From Sphingobacterium haloxyli (GTDB lineage Bacteria > Bacteroidota > Bacteroidia > Sphingobacteriales > Sphingobacteriaceae): DNA of 64,000 bases. Where the stretch lies: contig NZ_PVBQ01000003.1 in the NCBI RefSeq assembly GCF_002980525.1, positions 248,001 through 312,000 of the forward strand, read 5' to 3'. Below, piece after piece: positions 14,257 through 22,628 of the stretch; position 1 is the first letter of the stretch, and each line of letters starts with the position of its first letter. The notes under the pieces are model-generated. The model did no database searches. It was given only the letters and a program-made list of their open reading frames with translations, and was not told where the DNA came from. The position numbers and the translations under genes are program-made.

Positions 14257-15678
14257 TTAATCCTCCCGCGACCCATCGGCTGCCATACGGACAATTTTAG
14301 GAGAGAATTTAGCCACAATATCGACCAGATCGGATTGAGCGGCCATCACGGTATAGATGTCTTTGTATGCCATAGGCGCTTCGTCCATTCCGGCCCCAAG
14401 TAAGGTAATGCCATGGTTTTCAAGCATTGTCTTTAAATCGGCGGCTGCCAGTGTTTTGATGGCTTGCGTACGGCTCATCAACCGTCCAGCGCCATGCGAG
14501 GCCGAGTTGATGGCGGTTTCTTCGCCTTTGCCGCGAACCAAAAAACCTGGGGTAGCCATTGAACCCGGAATGATACCCATTGTATCTTTACTTGCCGGGG
14601 TGGCGCCTTTACGATGAACGATCACTTCTTCTCCTTCAAACTGCTCTTTCCATGCAAAATTGTGGTGGTTCTCGACCTTGGCCAATAATTCGGCACCCAA
14701 TGCTGTTTTGATCTTATCGTGGATAACCTCATGACAGGCCGAGGCGTAATCGCCGGCTAGATTCATAGCTAACCAGTATTCCTGTCCTTCGGCGGTATTT
14801 AGATCCAGATAAGCTAGATTTTGGGCCGCGTAAGGTAGTTTACAGATATCTTTTGCCAATTTGGTATAATGACCCGCGATGGTGGCACCCAGTCCACGTG
14901 AACCGGAATGCGTTAATAATGCTAGATATTTCCCTCGTGCTACACCCAAGGCTTCATCTGCCTCGGTAAAGTCTATCACACCGAACTCCACAAAGTGATT
15001 CCCTCCGCCGGAAGAACCTAGCTGCGTCCAAGCTTTATCTTTCAACGATCGGATAAGATCGTGTGTATCAAATAGCTCGTTGTCCAAAACAGCGTGATCC
15101 ACGCGCTCGTGTCTTAAATAACCATGGCCTGCCCCGAACCGTGTATTGGCCATGAGCACTTTCTTCAGGTTGTCGCGGTTGGTATCCAAATAATCGCTTG
15201 GTAAATCAAATACCGAAAGCGCCATTCGACATCCGATGTCCACACCTACGCCATAGGGAATAACAGCGTTATTGGTGGCTAGCACACCGCCGATGGGTAA
15301 GCCGTAACCTTGGTGCGCATCTGGCATCAAAGCACCGGCGACCGTGACCGGCAACTTCATAGCGACGTCCATCTGCTTCTTGGCTCCTTCTTCGATATGG
15401 TCTTCGCCATATACAGCATACTCATCTGGGGTTTCGTTCAAAGAAATCGTTTCTTTTTCGATCGCGTCAATATTTAACAGGACCTCGGCCAAAGGTTTAA
15501 AGGTCTTGTCGTTTAAATAAGACTCTGGGTGGTCCAGCACGTCTTTGAATTTCGCCAACATTTGCTCTCGACTGAAACCGAGTCTTTTCTTGTTGATCTT
15601 CAACGCCACGCCCATCGCATGGTTTTCTTTATATCCTAAGGCAAGTAAGTCGTTGCCGTTAATTCTTTTATTTTCCAT
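14257..15678 (-). CDS. rtcB: RtcB-type RNA-splicing ligase
   Basis: A 473-residue RtcB-family protein, which joins 2',3'-cyclic phosphate or 3'-phosphate RNA ends to 5'-OH ends using GTP and Mn2+. Metal and catalytic motifs are present: VGVDIGCRM (Asp147, Cys150), SSGGGNHFVEFG, THSGSRGLG, HRKGATPAS and SASHGAGR, the last holding the His that takes GMP. The start at 15678 follows the upstream AraC stop by 4 nt, so the two genes form an operon. An in-frame start 30 nt further up overlaps the AraC gene. RtcB in bacteria serves RNA repair, often under dedicated regulators. Confidence 0.93.
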   Translation of the reverse strand: MENKRINGNDLLALGYKENHAMGVALKINKKRLGFSREQMLAKFKDVLDHPESYLNDKTFKPLAEVLLNIDAIEKETISLNETPDEYAVYGEDHIEEGAKKQMDVAMKLPVTVAGALMPDAHQGYGLPIGGVLATNNAVIPYGVGVDIGCRMALSVFDLPSDYLDTNRDNLKKVLMANTRFGAGHGYLRHERVDHAVLDNELFDTHDLIRSLKDKAWTQLGSSGGGNHFVEFGVIDFTEADEALGVARGKYLALLTHSGSRGLGATIAGHYTKLAKDICKLPYAAQNLAYLDLNTAEGQEYWLAMNLAGDYASACHEVIHDKIKTALGAELLAKVENHHNFAWKEQFEGEEVIVHRKGATPASKDTMGIIPGSMATPGFLVRGKGEETAINSASHGAGRLMSRTQAIKTLAAADLKTMLENHGITLLGAGMDEAPMAYKDIYTVMAAQSDLVDIVAKFSPKIVRMAADGSRED

Positions 15679-15682
15679 TTTT

Positions 15683-16666
15683 TTACACTTCAGTAGCCAC
15701 CTTCGCAAATTTATTTCTGTATTCGATAGGGGTAAGCCCAGTAATTTTCTTAAAGGTATCCCGGAAGGCTTTTGTGTCGGTATAACCTACATCGAACATG
15801 ATTTCGCTGACGTTCTTTCGGGAGGCTTCAAAGAAATTCTTAGCGGCTTCTATCCGTACCCGTTGGATATACTCGATGGGGGTATTATTGGTGGCTTCCT
15901 TAAATCGTCTTTCAAAAGTTCGGCGGCCGATGTGGACTAAATTGGCCAACATCTCGATGGATATTTTATCCTGATAGTGGGTTTCAATGTAGTCCTGCAC
16001 TTTTTTGATAGCGTCATCGCCATGAGTCCGCTGTCCTTTGAATATCGCAAATTGGGATTGGCTATCCCGCCCGATATCCAGCGCAAAATATTTGGAGATC
16101 ATGATGGCCGTTTCCCTGTCGGAAAACTTTTCTACCAGGTATAGAATGAGGTTCCATAAACTACTTGCCCCACCACTGCTGTAAATATTGTCGTGCTCGG
16201 TAATAATTGCACCGTCTTCGACTTCCACCTGAGGATATCGTTCTCTGAACTCGTTTACATGCGCCCAGTGTGTGGAACATTTCTTACCGTTGAGCAATCC
16301 AGTTTCGGCTAAAAGAAAGGCTCCGATACATAAACTGGCGAGACATGAACCTTTTTCGTACAGTTTTTTAAAATAGGGGATCGCTTCTGCGTTGGCTTGG
16401 ATCCCTTTGATCGTGTCACCGAAAGTCGGCGGAATAATCAATAGGTCCGTTTCGGCTACGTGCTTGAGTAGCCTATTGGTTTTGATTACGTATTCGCCAT
16501 TGTTGGCTGGTACATATTCTTGCAGACCGACGTATTCGACCGTAAAAACGGGCGTTTTGCCGAAGACGGTGAGGAACTCGTTGGCAGTTTGAAAGGTTCT
16601 GAACGGCGGTGTAATCGCCTCGATAACACCAAACTCGGGAACAAAGACAGAAATCTGCATAGTCAT
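15683..16666 (-). CDS. GlxA-like regulator: DJ-1/PfpI domain plus AraC HTH
   Basis: A 327-residue regulator. Residues about 5-185 form a DJ-1/PfpI-like (class I glutamine amidotransferase-like) domain with SLCIGAFLLAETGLLNGK at the nucleophile elbow (Cys in LCIGA). Residues about 220-320 form the AraC double HTH (IGRRTFERRFKEATNNTP, VSEIMFDVGYTD). It leads an operon with rtcB and diverges from the SRPBCC gene at 16799. It may control either; direct evidence is lacking. Confidence 0.92.
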   Translation of the reverse strand: MTMQISVFVPEFGVIEAITPPFRTFQTANEFLTVFGKTPVFTVEYVGLQEYVPANNGEYVIKTNRLLKHVAETDLLIIPPTFGDTIKGIQANAEAIPYFKKLYEKGSCLASLCIGAFLLAETGLLNGKKCSTHWAHVNEFRERYPQVEVEDGAIITEHDNIYSSGGASSLWNLILYLVEKFSDRETAIMISKYFALDIGRDSQSQFAIFKGQRTHGDDAIKKVQDYIETHYQDKISIEMLANLVHIGRRTFERRFKEATNNTPIEYIQRVRIEAAKNFFEASRKNVSEIMFDVGYTDTKAFRDTFKKITGLTPIEYRNKFAKVATEV

Positions 16667-16758
16667 GAAATGATTTAAACGAAGTTAGCAAATTGTTTTG
16701 TCATAATTTACCCCTAAGGCTGTCGTTTTTACAATAGACGTAGTCGTGTATTCTTTGG

Positions 16759-16766
16759 TAATTTTG
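16759..16766 (+). promoter_or_regulatory. -7 box of the SRPBCC gene at 16799
   Basis: TAATTTTG fits TAnnTTTG, with a 32-nt leader to the ATG at 16799. Confidence 0.5.
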
Positions 16767-16798
16767 GATTGTAATAATTAATAATCAGAAGTTTAACA

Positions 16799-17224
16799 AT
16801 GACAGAAGTAACAAGAATTACGGTAGAAGCAGTAGCAAATGCTCCCGTAGCAGATGTTTGGAAGGCATGGAACACACCAAGTGATATCATGCAATGGAAC
16901 ACGCCTGACCCAAGCTGGCATACGCCAAGCAGCGAAAATGATTTGAGAGTAGGCGGGAAGTTTAAAAACAGAATGGAGGCCAAAGACGGCAGTTTTGGTT
17001 TTGACTTTGAAGGCATTTATGATAGCGTTGAGCTACATAAAGAGATCTCGTACACTATGTCCGATGGCAGAAGGTCGACCACATTGTTTACTCCAGAAGG
17101 TGGTAAAACTAAAATAGAGACCACGTTTGATGCGGAAACAGAAAATGATCCGGAATTTCAGAAACAAGGGTGGCAAGCTATATCGGACAACTTTGTGCGT
17201 TACGTTGAATCAACACAATCGTAA
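16799..17224 (+). CDS. AHSA1/SRPBCC-domain protein
   Basis: A 141-residue single-domain protein of the START/SRPBCC (AHSA1, activator of Hsp90 ATPase homologue) family. It starts ITVEAVANAPVADVWKAWNTP, the typical first strand and helix, and ends GWQAISDNFVRYVE. Such proteins have a deep hydrophobic cavity, but substrates are rarely known. It is the first of four co-directional genes (SRPBCC, DoxX-like, SRPBCC, VOC). Confidence 0.88.
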   Translation: MTEVTRITVEAVANAPVADVWKAWNTPSDIMQWNTPDPSWHTPSSENDLRVGGKFKNRMEAKDGSFGFDFEGIYDSVELHKEISYTMSDGRRSTTLFTPEGGKTKIETTFDAETENDPEFQKQGWQAISDNFVRYVESTQS

Positions 17225-17242
17225 ACCTTAATCTTTACTATT

Positions 17243-17617
17243 ATGAAAAGAAATAAGATAATCTTTTGGGTCGCAACTGCTATCATTATCCTGTGGGAAG
17301 GCGTTATGCCGCTCAGTGCACTGCTTTTTTCACCAGAGCAAGCGACTATAGGTACCAGACCTTTGGGCTACCCCGATTACTTTGCATACGCATTGATCAT
17401 ATGTAAGGTACTGGGCGTGTTGGCTATTTCCTATCCAAAAGCACCTGCTAAATTAAAAGAATGGGCATATGCCGGACTCACTTTCAATTTGATCTTCGCC
17501 TTCATCAGTCATGCCTGTGTAGATCAGAATATCGGCTTCATGCTGATGCCATTGGTAGTGTTGGGTATTCTTGCTGTTTCTTATCGGTTTAACCCTAGTA
17601 TACCTAGTATACAATAG
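17243..17617 (+). CDS. DoxX-like membrane protein
   Basis: A 124-residue protein with four predicted helices (about 7-27, 48-66, 75-93 and 97-113). GYPDYFAYALIICKVLGVLAI and the PKAPAKLKEWAYAGLTF loop are typical of the DoxX_2 group. It sits between two AHSA1 genes. A close paralogue is at 19391, and a decayed piece of a third copy is at 20605-20652. The function is not established. Confidence 0.85.
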   Translation: MKRNKIIFWVATAIIILWEGVMPLSALLFSPEQATIGTRPLGYPDYFAYALIICKVLGVLAISYPKAPAKLKEWAYAGLTFNLIFAFISHACVDQNIGFMLMPLVVLGILAVSYRFNPSIPSIQ

Positions 17618-17641
17618 TTCACTTAAAAAATAATATTAGTC

Positions 17642-18091
17642 ATGGAGAATTCAGTTTCATTACATCGAGTAATTAAGGCAAGTCCGGAAAAGGTGTTTCG
17701 CGCATTTTCGGACCCCATAGCTCATGCCACCTGGTTGCCGCCTTACGGCTTCGTGTGTACCGTACAACAGATGGACTTCGCAGTGGGAGGGAAGTACCAT
17801 ATGACATTTATCAATTTCAGTACGGGAAATGGCCACTCTTTTGGAGGAACGTATGTGGAAATAAAGCCGAATGAGTTTATAAAATACACCGATAAGTTTG
17901 ATGACCCAGCTATGCCAGGGGAAATGACAACAACCGTATGGCTGAATAGGGTTTCATGTGGTACAGAGTTGAAGGTGTTACAGGAGGGGATTCCCGAGGC
18001 AATTCCTGCAGAGATGTGCTATTTAGGTTGGCAGGAATCCCTGGAGAAATTAATCAAGTTGGTAGAACCCGAAATACCTGATGGGCAATAA
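17642..18091 (+). CDS. AHSA1/SRPBCC-domain protein
   Basis: A 149-residue AHSA1-type protein: VSLHRVIKASPEKVFRAFSDP at the start, then FAVGGKYHM, GGTYVEIKPNEFI and a C-terminal helix YLGWQESLEKLIKLVEPE. Same family as the genes at 16799 and 18916. It is followed by a VOC-family gene after only 3 nt, so the two are co-transcribed. Confidence 0.88.
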   Translation: MENSVSLHRVIKASPEKVFRAFSDPIAHATWLPPYGFVCTVQQMDFAVGGKYHMTFINFSTGNGHSFGGTYVEIKPNEFIKYTDKFDDPAMPGEMTTTVWLNRVSCGTELKVLQEGIPEAIPAEMCYLGWQESLEKLIKLVEPEIPDGQ

Positions 18092-18094
18092 ACT

Positions 18095-18496
18095 ATGATC
18101 GTTTCTAACCGAGGCAAATGTGCGAGTGCTGTCTTCATTACTTTTTCGGGTAACTGTAGGGAAGCGCTCGCCTTTTACCAAACTTGCTTTGGCGGTTCAC
18201 TGCTGTTCGAACCTTTTGAAACAGAATGGCAGGGGCATCCAGAAAAGCCTATCGTTATTGGCTCGCTTTTTTCTGACAGTATTACTATTCATGGGTCAGA
18301 TCTTGTATATAATGAAGGAAGGAAAGTTGGCAATTATATGGCCGTTTTTCTGCATTGCAAGAATGTGGATGAAAGGCAGGTATTAATTGAAAAGCTCGAG
18401 TTTGATACTGCACATTCTGCTGCTGTCGATCACGATAGCCAGAAATTGGTAGAGGTAGTCGACAGGTTTGAGGTGAGGTGGATATTGGCTGTGTAA
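18095..18496 (+). CDS. VOC-family (PhnB-like) protein
   Basis: A 133-residue vicinal-oxygen-chelate fold protein of the PhnB/3-demethylubiquinone-methyltransferase-like group. FSGNCREALAFYQTCFGGSLLFEPFE is the usual first module, and the end FEVRWILAV corresponds to the common D-x-FG-x-RW end. The PhnB-like group is often catalytically undefined. It closes the cluster that starts at 16799. Confidence 0.85.
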   Translation: MIVSNRGKCASAVFITFSGNCREALAFYQTCFGGSLLFEPFETEWQGHPEKPIVIGSLFSDSITIHGSDLVYNEGRKVGNYMAVFLHCKNVDERQVLIEKLEFDTAHSAAVDHDSQKLVEVVDRFEVRWILAV

Positions 18497-18557
18497 TATG
18501 CTCCCTCATACAACGTAAAATTGAATTTTTTTAAAAAAAAATTGCGAAGTTACCTGG

Positions 18558-18575
18558 CTACATATATATTTGTAG
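18558..18575 (+). promoter_or_regulatory. ArsR-type operator overlapping the promoter of 18591
   Basis: An 18-bp near-palindrome, matching its own reverse complement at 16 of 18 positions (arms CTACA and TGTAG). It covers the -7 box TATATTTG at 18565-18572, 19 nt upstream of the arsR-type start. This is the arrangement expected for autorepression. Confidence 0.65.
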
Positions 18576-18590
18576 TCAAATGACTTCATA

Positions 18591-18911
18591 ATGAATTTAA
18601 GACGTGACGTATTTCAGGCAATTGCTGACCCCACAAGAAGGGCCATCCTTATGCTGCTGGCAACCCAGTCCATGACAGCAGGGGTCATTGCTTCCAATTT
18701 TGATTCCGCTCGCCCAACAGTTTCGAAACATCTGCAGATACTCACTGCCTGTGAATTGTTAAAACAAGAGCAGCAGGGGCGGGAGATCTATTATCATCTC
18801 AACGCAGGCAAAATGAAAGAAATTGCCGATTTCATAGAGCCTTTTAGGAAACTTTGGGATGATCGGTTTAATAAGTTGGAGGCCCTCATGAAGAACTATA
18901 AATCAACGTAA
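18591..18911 (+). CDS. ArsR-family transcriptional repressor
   Basis: A 106-residue winged-helix protein: [40 protein letters not shown] as the recognition helix, then [15 protein letters not shown] in the wing. There is no CxC metal site, so it is probably not a metal sensor; it resembles SdpR/YczG-like ArsR proteins. It heads an operon with AHSA1, DoxX-like and YdeI genes. The palindrome at its own promoter suggests autoregulation. Confidence 0.92.
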   Translation: MNLRRDVFQAIADPTRRAILMLLATQSMTAGVIASNFDSARPTVSKHLQILTACELLKQEQQGREIYYHLNAGKMKEIADFIEPFRKLWDDRFNKLEALMKNYKST

Positions 18912-18915
18912 TAAA

Positions 18916-19383
18916 ATGGAAAGAAAGACAAAAGTGGATGCCGTAGAAGGCAAACAGGAAATCATCATTACCCGAGAGTTTGAACTGCCTCTCAATTTGT
19001 TGTTCAAAGCTTATATCGAACCCGATTTAGTTGAGCAATGGATGGGTAACAAGGTACTGAAAATGGAAAGTAAGCCGCATGGAAGCTACCAGTTCGAGAC
19101 GCAAGATGCACAAGGCAATATTCTTTTCCGGGCCAATGGTGTGATCCACGAGTTTGTACCGGATGCAAAAATCACCAGAACGTTCGAAATGGAGAATACG
19201 CCGTTCCCTGTGCAGCTTGAATTTTTGGAATTTGTTGAGTTAGCCGGTGGTCGTAGCAAATTGACCATGCATGTGATTTACAAGTCGGTAGAAGACAGGG
19301 ATATGATGTTACAGATGCCATTTGCGGAGGGAATAAATATGGCACATAACCAACTGGAAAAGGTAATTGGTAAACTAATATAG
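18916..19383 (+). CDS. AHSA1/SRPBCC-domain protein
   Basis: A 155-residue AHSA1-type protein: IIITREFELPLNLLFKAYIEPDLVEQW at the start and FAEGINMAHNQLEKVI at the end. It is 4 nt after the ArsR gene. ArsR plus AHSA1 is a recurrent pair in many bacteria, and here the pair is extended by DoxX-like and YdeI genes. Confidence 0.9.
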   Translation: MERKTKVDAVEGKQEIIITREFELPLNLLFKAYIEPDLVEQWMGNKVLKMESKPHGSYQFETQDAQGNILFRANGVIHEFVPDAKITRTFEMENTPFPVQLEFLEFVELAGGRSKLTMHVIYKSVEDRDMMLQMPFAEGINMAHNQLEKVIGKLI

Positions 19384-19390
19384 GCATACG

Positions 19391-19780
19391 ATGAAAAGGA
19401 AAAATAGAATTATTTATTGGATAGCAACGGTCTGGCTTAGCTTAGGGATGGTTTCAACAGGAATTGTACAACTTATCCGAATGGAGGAAGAAGTCGAAAA
19501 AATGACTGAGATGGGTTATCCTGCCTATTTTTTGACCATTATTGGTGTTTGGAAAATATTGGGTGTAATGGTAGTTTTGCTACCGAAACTTCCGTTGATC
19601 AAAGAATGGGCTTACGCAGGTTTTTTCTTTTTAATGACGGGCGCTATTTTTACCCATATCGCGGTTGGCGACGGAGCGATGGAATATGTTGGACCGTCAC
19701 TACTACTCGTGCTAACCATTATCTCTTGGTATTTCCGACCGAATGAACGAAAACTCGTAATCGCTAAAAATGAAGATTGA
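19391..19780 (+). CDS. DoxX-like membrane protein
   Basis: A 129-residue protein with four predicted helices (about 8-28, 44-63, 74-91 and 97-114). It has YPAYFLTIIGVWKILGVMVV and the loop PKLPLIKEWAYAGFFF, as in the paralogue at 17243. It lies in the ArsR-led operon, 7 nt after the AHSA1 gene, and its last 11 nt overlap the next gene. Confidence 0.87.
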   Translation: MKRKNRIIYWIATVWLSLGMVSTGIVQLIRMEEEVEKMTEMGYPAYFLTIIGVWKILGVMVVLLPKLPLIKEWAYAGFFFLMTGAIFTHIAVGDGAMEYVGPSLLLVLTIISWYFRPNERKLVIAKNED

Positions 19781-20408
19781 ATTAAATCCGCAGGTCGATA
19801 AATACTTGATAGATGGTTGTATGCGCTGTAAATATGGCGCTACTCCCCAATGCAAAGTCCATGCTTGGCGGGATGAGCTAGAAGCATTGAGGCAGATTGT
19901 CTTAGAAACAGGGTTGAAAGAAGAGTTAAAATGGGGCGCGCCCATTTATACTCATCAGAGTAAAAACATCGTTTCGGTAGGTGCATTAAAAGCATCGGCT
20001 AACATTGGCTTTTTCAAAGGAGCGTTATTATCTGACGAACAAAAAATTCTTTCCCAACAGGGCAACCTGCAATCCGATAGGATAGTAAAATTCACCAGTA
20101 CAGAGGAGATCGAAAAGATAAAGGAGACTTTGAAATCGTATATTCTGGAAGCTGTTGAGATTGAAAAAAGCGGGAAAAAAGTGGAGTTCAGGAAAAAACC
20201 AGAACCTATCCCCGAAGAATTGTTACAGGCGTTTGAAAAAGATCCAGTTTTTGAAAAAGCTTTTTACACCTTGACCGCTGGGCGACAAAGGGGATACATT
20301 ATCCATTTTTCACAGCCTAAACAAGCCCAGACGAGAATAGGTCGGATTGAAAAGTACAAACAGCAGATTTTAGATGGCGTGGGTCTACATGATAAGTATA
20401 AATTGTAA
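19770..20408 (+). CDS. YdeI/OmpD-associated family protein with DUF1801 domain
   Basis: A 212-residue protein. The N-terminal half (about 25-125) is a DUF1801-like domain with WRDELEALRQIVLETGLKEELKWGAPIYTH. The C-terminal part (about 145-205) is the YdeI/OmpD-associated segment (AFEKDPVFEKAFYTLTAGRQRGYIIHF). YdeI in Bacillus has been linked to resistance to some envelope-active agents, but the mechanism is unclear. Last gene of the ArsR-led operon, overlapping the DoxX-like gene by 11 nt. Confidence 0.88.
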   Translation: MKIELNPQVDKYLIDGCMRCKYGATPQCKVHAWRDELEALRQIVLETGLKEELKWGAPIYTHQSKNIVSVGALKASANIGFFKGALLSDEQKILSQQGNLQSDRIVKFTSTEEIEKIKETLKSYILEAVEIEKSGKKVEFRKKPEPIPEELLQAFEKDPVFEKAFYTLTAGRQRGYIIHFSQPKQAQTRIGRIEKYKQQILDGVGLHDKYKL

Positions 20409-20732
20409 ATAGATCCAATGTTAATTAAACGACATCATTATACCTTCCCACAAGGATATCCTTTTAATCCTAGCATTTCGGAAAGCGACGAATTTCCATT
20501 CGTTGTTTTCCTTTTTGGTGTGGCGAACAACAGCTGAAATCCATACAAGACGGTATACAGATACAGATCACGCAGTTTGGCAAAAAAGGTCTAATGGCTG
20601 CAGTGCTTTGGCCATCTCCCTTCCAAAAGTGCCTGCGAAATTAAAGGAACGTGATATGTGGGATAAATCCTACTGACATATAGTTGTCATTCTGCCGCGT
20701 ATTTTTGTATATGAACAGTTAATAAAGACGAT
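20409..20732. other. Gene-poor stretch with decayed sequence
   Basis: A 324-nt gap. It holds a DoxX-like fragment at 20605-20652 and short broken reading frames, consistent with decayed coding DNA. TATTTTTG at 20700-20707 is a -7 box for the small gene at 20733. Nothing else was recognised. Confidence 0.6.
20605..20652 (+). pseudogene. Fragment of a DoxX-like gene
   Basis: In frame it encodes ALAISLPKVPAKLKER; the intact gene at 17243 has VLAISYPKAPAKLKEW. About three quarters of the 47 nucleotides match. No start or flanking helices are left, and a stop follows at 20674-20676. Confidence 0.6.
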
Positions 20733-20969
20733 ATGAACCACGAAAGAAAAGAGTCAAAAGAGCAATTTTACTTGCACGAAACTGAATCCGGATCGATAAT
20801 AAACATCGCGGAAGAACGAGACACGGCAGGTGAAAGCATAAACGATGGCCGGAGACATGACAAAGAACGCACTTCGGAATTACAGGAGAGAAACCTGTCA
20901 GAAGAGGATATGGCGAAACAAGCCCGCCGGTTTGCGGTAAATTACGCGAGGAGCTTACTGTTGTTTTAA
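20733..20969 (+). CDS. Small hydrophilic protein of unknown function
   Basis: A 78-residue, highly charged protein (rich in Glu, Arg and Lys) with no membrane segment and no domain I recognise. A good -7 box (20700-20707) lies 25 nt before the ATG, which supports expression. The C-terminal ARRFAVNYARSLLLF could be an amphipathic helix. Its last 15 nt overlap the 3' end of msrA on the other strand. Confidence 0.55.
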   Translation: MNHERKESKEQFYLHETESGSIINIAEERDTAGESINDGRRHDKERTSELQERNLSEEDMAKQARRFAVNYARSLLLF

Positions 20970-21626
20970 TTTTCCCTTAAATACCTTTCTAAATTTCTCC
21001 AGCTTGGGTTTAATGACCATCTGGCAATAGGCTTCATCCATGTTATTGGTGTAATAATCTTGATGGTAATCTTCCGCGATATAAAATTTACTGTAGGGGC
21101 TAATCTCTGTCACGATTTTTTTCTCGTAGGCGCCTTCATCATTTAGTTGCTTGATGTAATAGTCTGCGAGCTTTTTTTGGTGTTCGTTGTGGAAGAAAAT
21201 AGCCGAACGATACTGCGTGCCGACGTCTGCGCCCTGACGGTTCAGCTGGGTGGGGTCATGGGCAACAAAGAATGCTGCGAGCAATTCGTCGTATGAGATT
21301 TGAGCGGGATCGTATATAATATTACAGGCTTCGGCGTGCCCGGTTCTACCGGTAGTCACTTGTTTATACGACGGATTGCGGACATGGCCACCCGTGTAGC
21401 CGGATATTACCGCACTAACGCCCTCCAACTGTTTGAATTGCTCCTCAACACACCAGAAACAACCGGCGGCAAACGTGGCTGTATCGGTTGTTAGATCCGT
21501 GGCGGCGCTCCTGTCCATGGTGCTGGAATCGCTGTTCGATTTCGTCTGCGCACAGGAGATCGAAAGGGTAAATAGCAGGAAGAAAAGTATCCGGCTGCTG
21601 TAGGGAATGATCTGTTGGCTTTTCAT
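20955..21626 (-). CDS. msrA: Peptide-methionine (S)-S-oxide reductase, lipoprotein form
   Basis: A 223-residue MsrA, which repairs oxidised methionine (S form) in proteins. The catalytic motif GCFWCVEE has Cys56 as nucleophile; GYTGG, GRTGHAE and the YHQDYY segment of the C-terminal part are present. The N-terminus is a signal peptide with a lipobox ending at Cys25 (LSISC), so the enzyme probably sits in the cell envelope rather than the cytoplasm. Monocistronic by appearance. Confidence 0.95.
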   Translation of the reverse strand: MKSQQIIPYSSRILFFLLFTLSISCAQTKSNSDSSTMDRSAATDLTTDTATFAAGCFWCVEEQFKQLEGVSAVISGYTGGHVRNPSYKQVTTGRTGHAEACNIIYDPAQISYDELLAAFFVAHDPTQLNRQGADVGTQYRSAIFFHNEHQKKLADYYIKQLNDEGAYEKKIVTEISPYSKFYIAEDYHQDYYTNNMDEAYCQMVIKPKLEKFRKVFKGKLKQQ

Positions 21627-21689
21627 GACAGCTTTTCTTTAATTTATCTAAAGTTACGAATTTCTTTACGAACGGTTGAGAAACAAAAA

Positions 21690-21713
21690 AGAGCGGATCG
21701 CCTGGTCCGCTCT
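21690..21713 (-). terminator. Rho-independent terminator of the DUF4198 gene
   Basis: 8-bp stem AGAGCGGA with TCCGCTCT around an 8-nt loop, followed on the minus strand by a T-run (21690 down to 21685). Confidence 0.85.
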
Positions 21714-21718
21714 ATACG

Positions 21719-22438
21719 CTACTTTACAATGAATGTCGTTGTTGAACCTTGCCAAACATGGGTGTGTGGTTTATCGTTCCAAACGCCTTCTTTAGGTAGA
21801 TATTTACTGGTTTCAACCACATACATACCTTTCCATAAAGGTTGAAAACTCACTTTCCCGGTCGCATCGGTTTTAAATGTTTTTGCCCAACCTTCCGCGC
21901 TGATTACGGTCACAGCGGCGTCGGCGAGTGCATTTCCTTCGTCTAGGACAACGATATTTACTGTTTGCTTTACTCGGTTTTCACCGGGTGCGACAAAAGC
22001 CAACAAATTTGGTTCTTTCGGATTGGTGATGATTAAATCTGATTGTCCCACAGCTACAGGGAGAGACGCCGAAAAGATATACTTGGTCTGCCCACCTAAT
22101 TCACTTGCCGCATGGGTGGTATGAATAAGATACAGCCCGTCTTGCTCTGGAGTAAAAGAGGCCGAAAGGTGATCGTCTGCGGCGGTAGTTTCAATGCGTG
22201 TTGATTGACCGTTGGGATGTTGTATCCAAAGTTCGAGTTTGCTTAAGTCGGCATACCAATCTTTGACTAGATCTCTAGTGCCGTGTTCGTATTCACCATA
22301 AAACACCTTGACGGTTTGTGTGCCATTTTTTTTGCCAATCTGTGACGCTTCTATCCAAAGAGCATGTGCATGGGCCGTTTGTGACAAACAGTTTGACAGG
22401 AGTGCTATTAACAGCACGAATAATGGAGCTTTCTTCAT
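21719..22438 (-). CDS. DUF4198 domain-containing exported protein
   Basis: A 239-residue protein with a signal peptide (about 1-23, ending AHA) followed at once by HALWIEAS, the hallmark N-terminus of DUF4198 proteins, which carry a potential metal-binding His. The C-terminal part (about 155-220, VVLDEGNALADAAVTVIS) is an Ig-like beta-sandwich as in CarboxypepD_reg domains. Family members are often associated with nickel or cobalt transport; this is not proven here. Promoter on the minus strand: TATATTTG (22474 to 22467), with TTTG 22 nt upstream. Confidence 0.8.
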   Translation of the reverse strand: MKKAPLFVLLIALLSNCLSQTAHAHALWIEASQIGKKNGTQTVKVFYGEYEHGTRDLVKDWYADLSKLELWIQHPNGQSTRIETTAADDHLSASFTPEQDGLYLIHTTHAASELGGQTKYIFSASLPVAVGQSDLIITNPKEPNLLAFVAPGENRVKQTVNIVVLDEGNALADAAVTVISAEGWAKTFKTDATGKVSFQPLWKGMYVVETSKYLPKEGVWNDKPHTHVWQGSTTTFIVK

Positions 22439-22584
22439 GATATATTTTATTTAGACTGATTCCAGACAAATATACATACTTGAAGTTAATCTGCAACAAA
22501 ATAGATACAAAATCGTTAAAGTAGGATTGCCTTTTGAGATGTTAGATATGCTACAATATGATTTATGTTAAAAAAAAATAATAA

Positions 22585-22627
22585 TTTGTACTATTTTTAT
22601 GTGCTACATTTGAACAAATTTTGAACA
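22585..22627 (+). promoter_or_regulatory. Promoter and likely autoregulatory operator of the GntR gene
   Basis: TTTG (22585-22588) and TACATTTG (22605-22612) form the promoter. TATGTGCTACAT (22598-22609) overlaps the -7 box and matches the site in front of susC (23465-23476) at 11 of 12 positions. TTTGAACA is also repeated at 22609 and 22620, 11 bp apart. A weaker TATGCTACA lies at 22548-22556. Confidence 0.6.
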
Positions 22628-22628
22628 T

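Noticed and set aside
20424..20530. Peptide-like NPSI similarity to the end of the DoxX-like gene at 17243
   Set aside because: About 16 of 21 bases match, but the order relative to the better fragment at 20605 is reversed and the match is short, so chance cannot be excluded.
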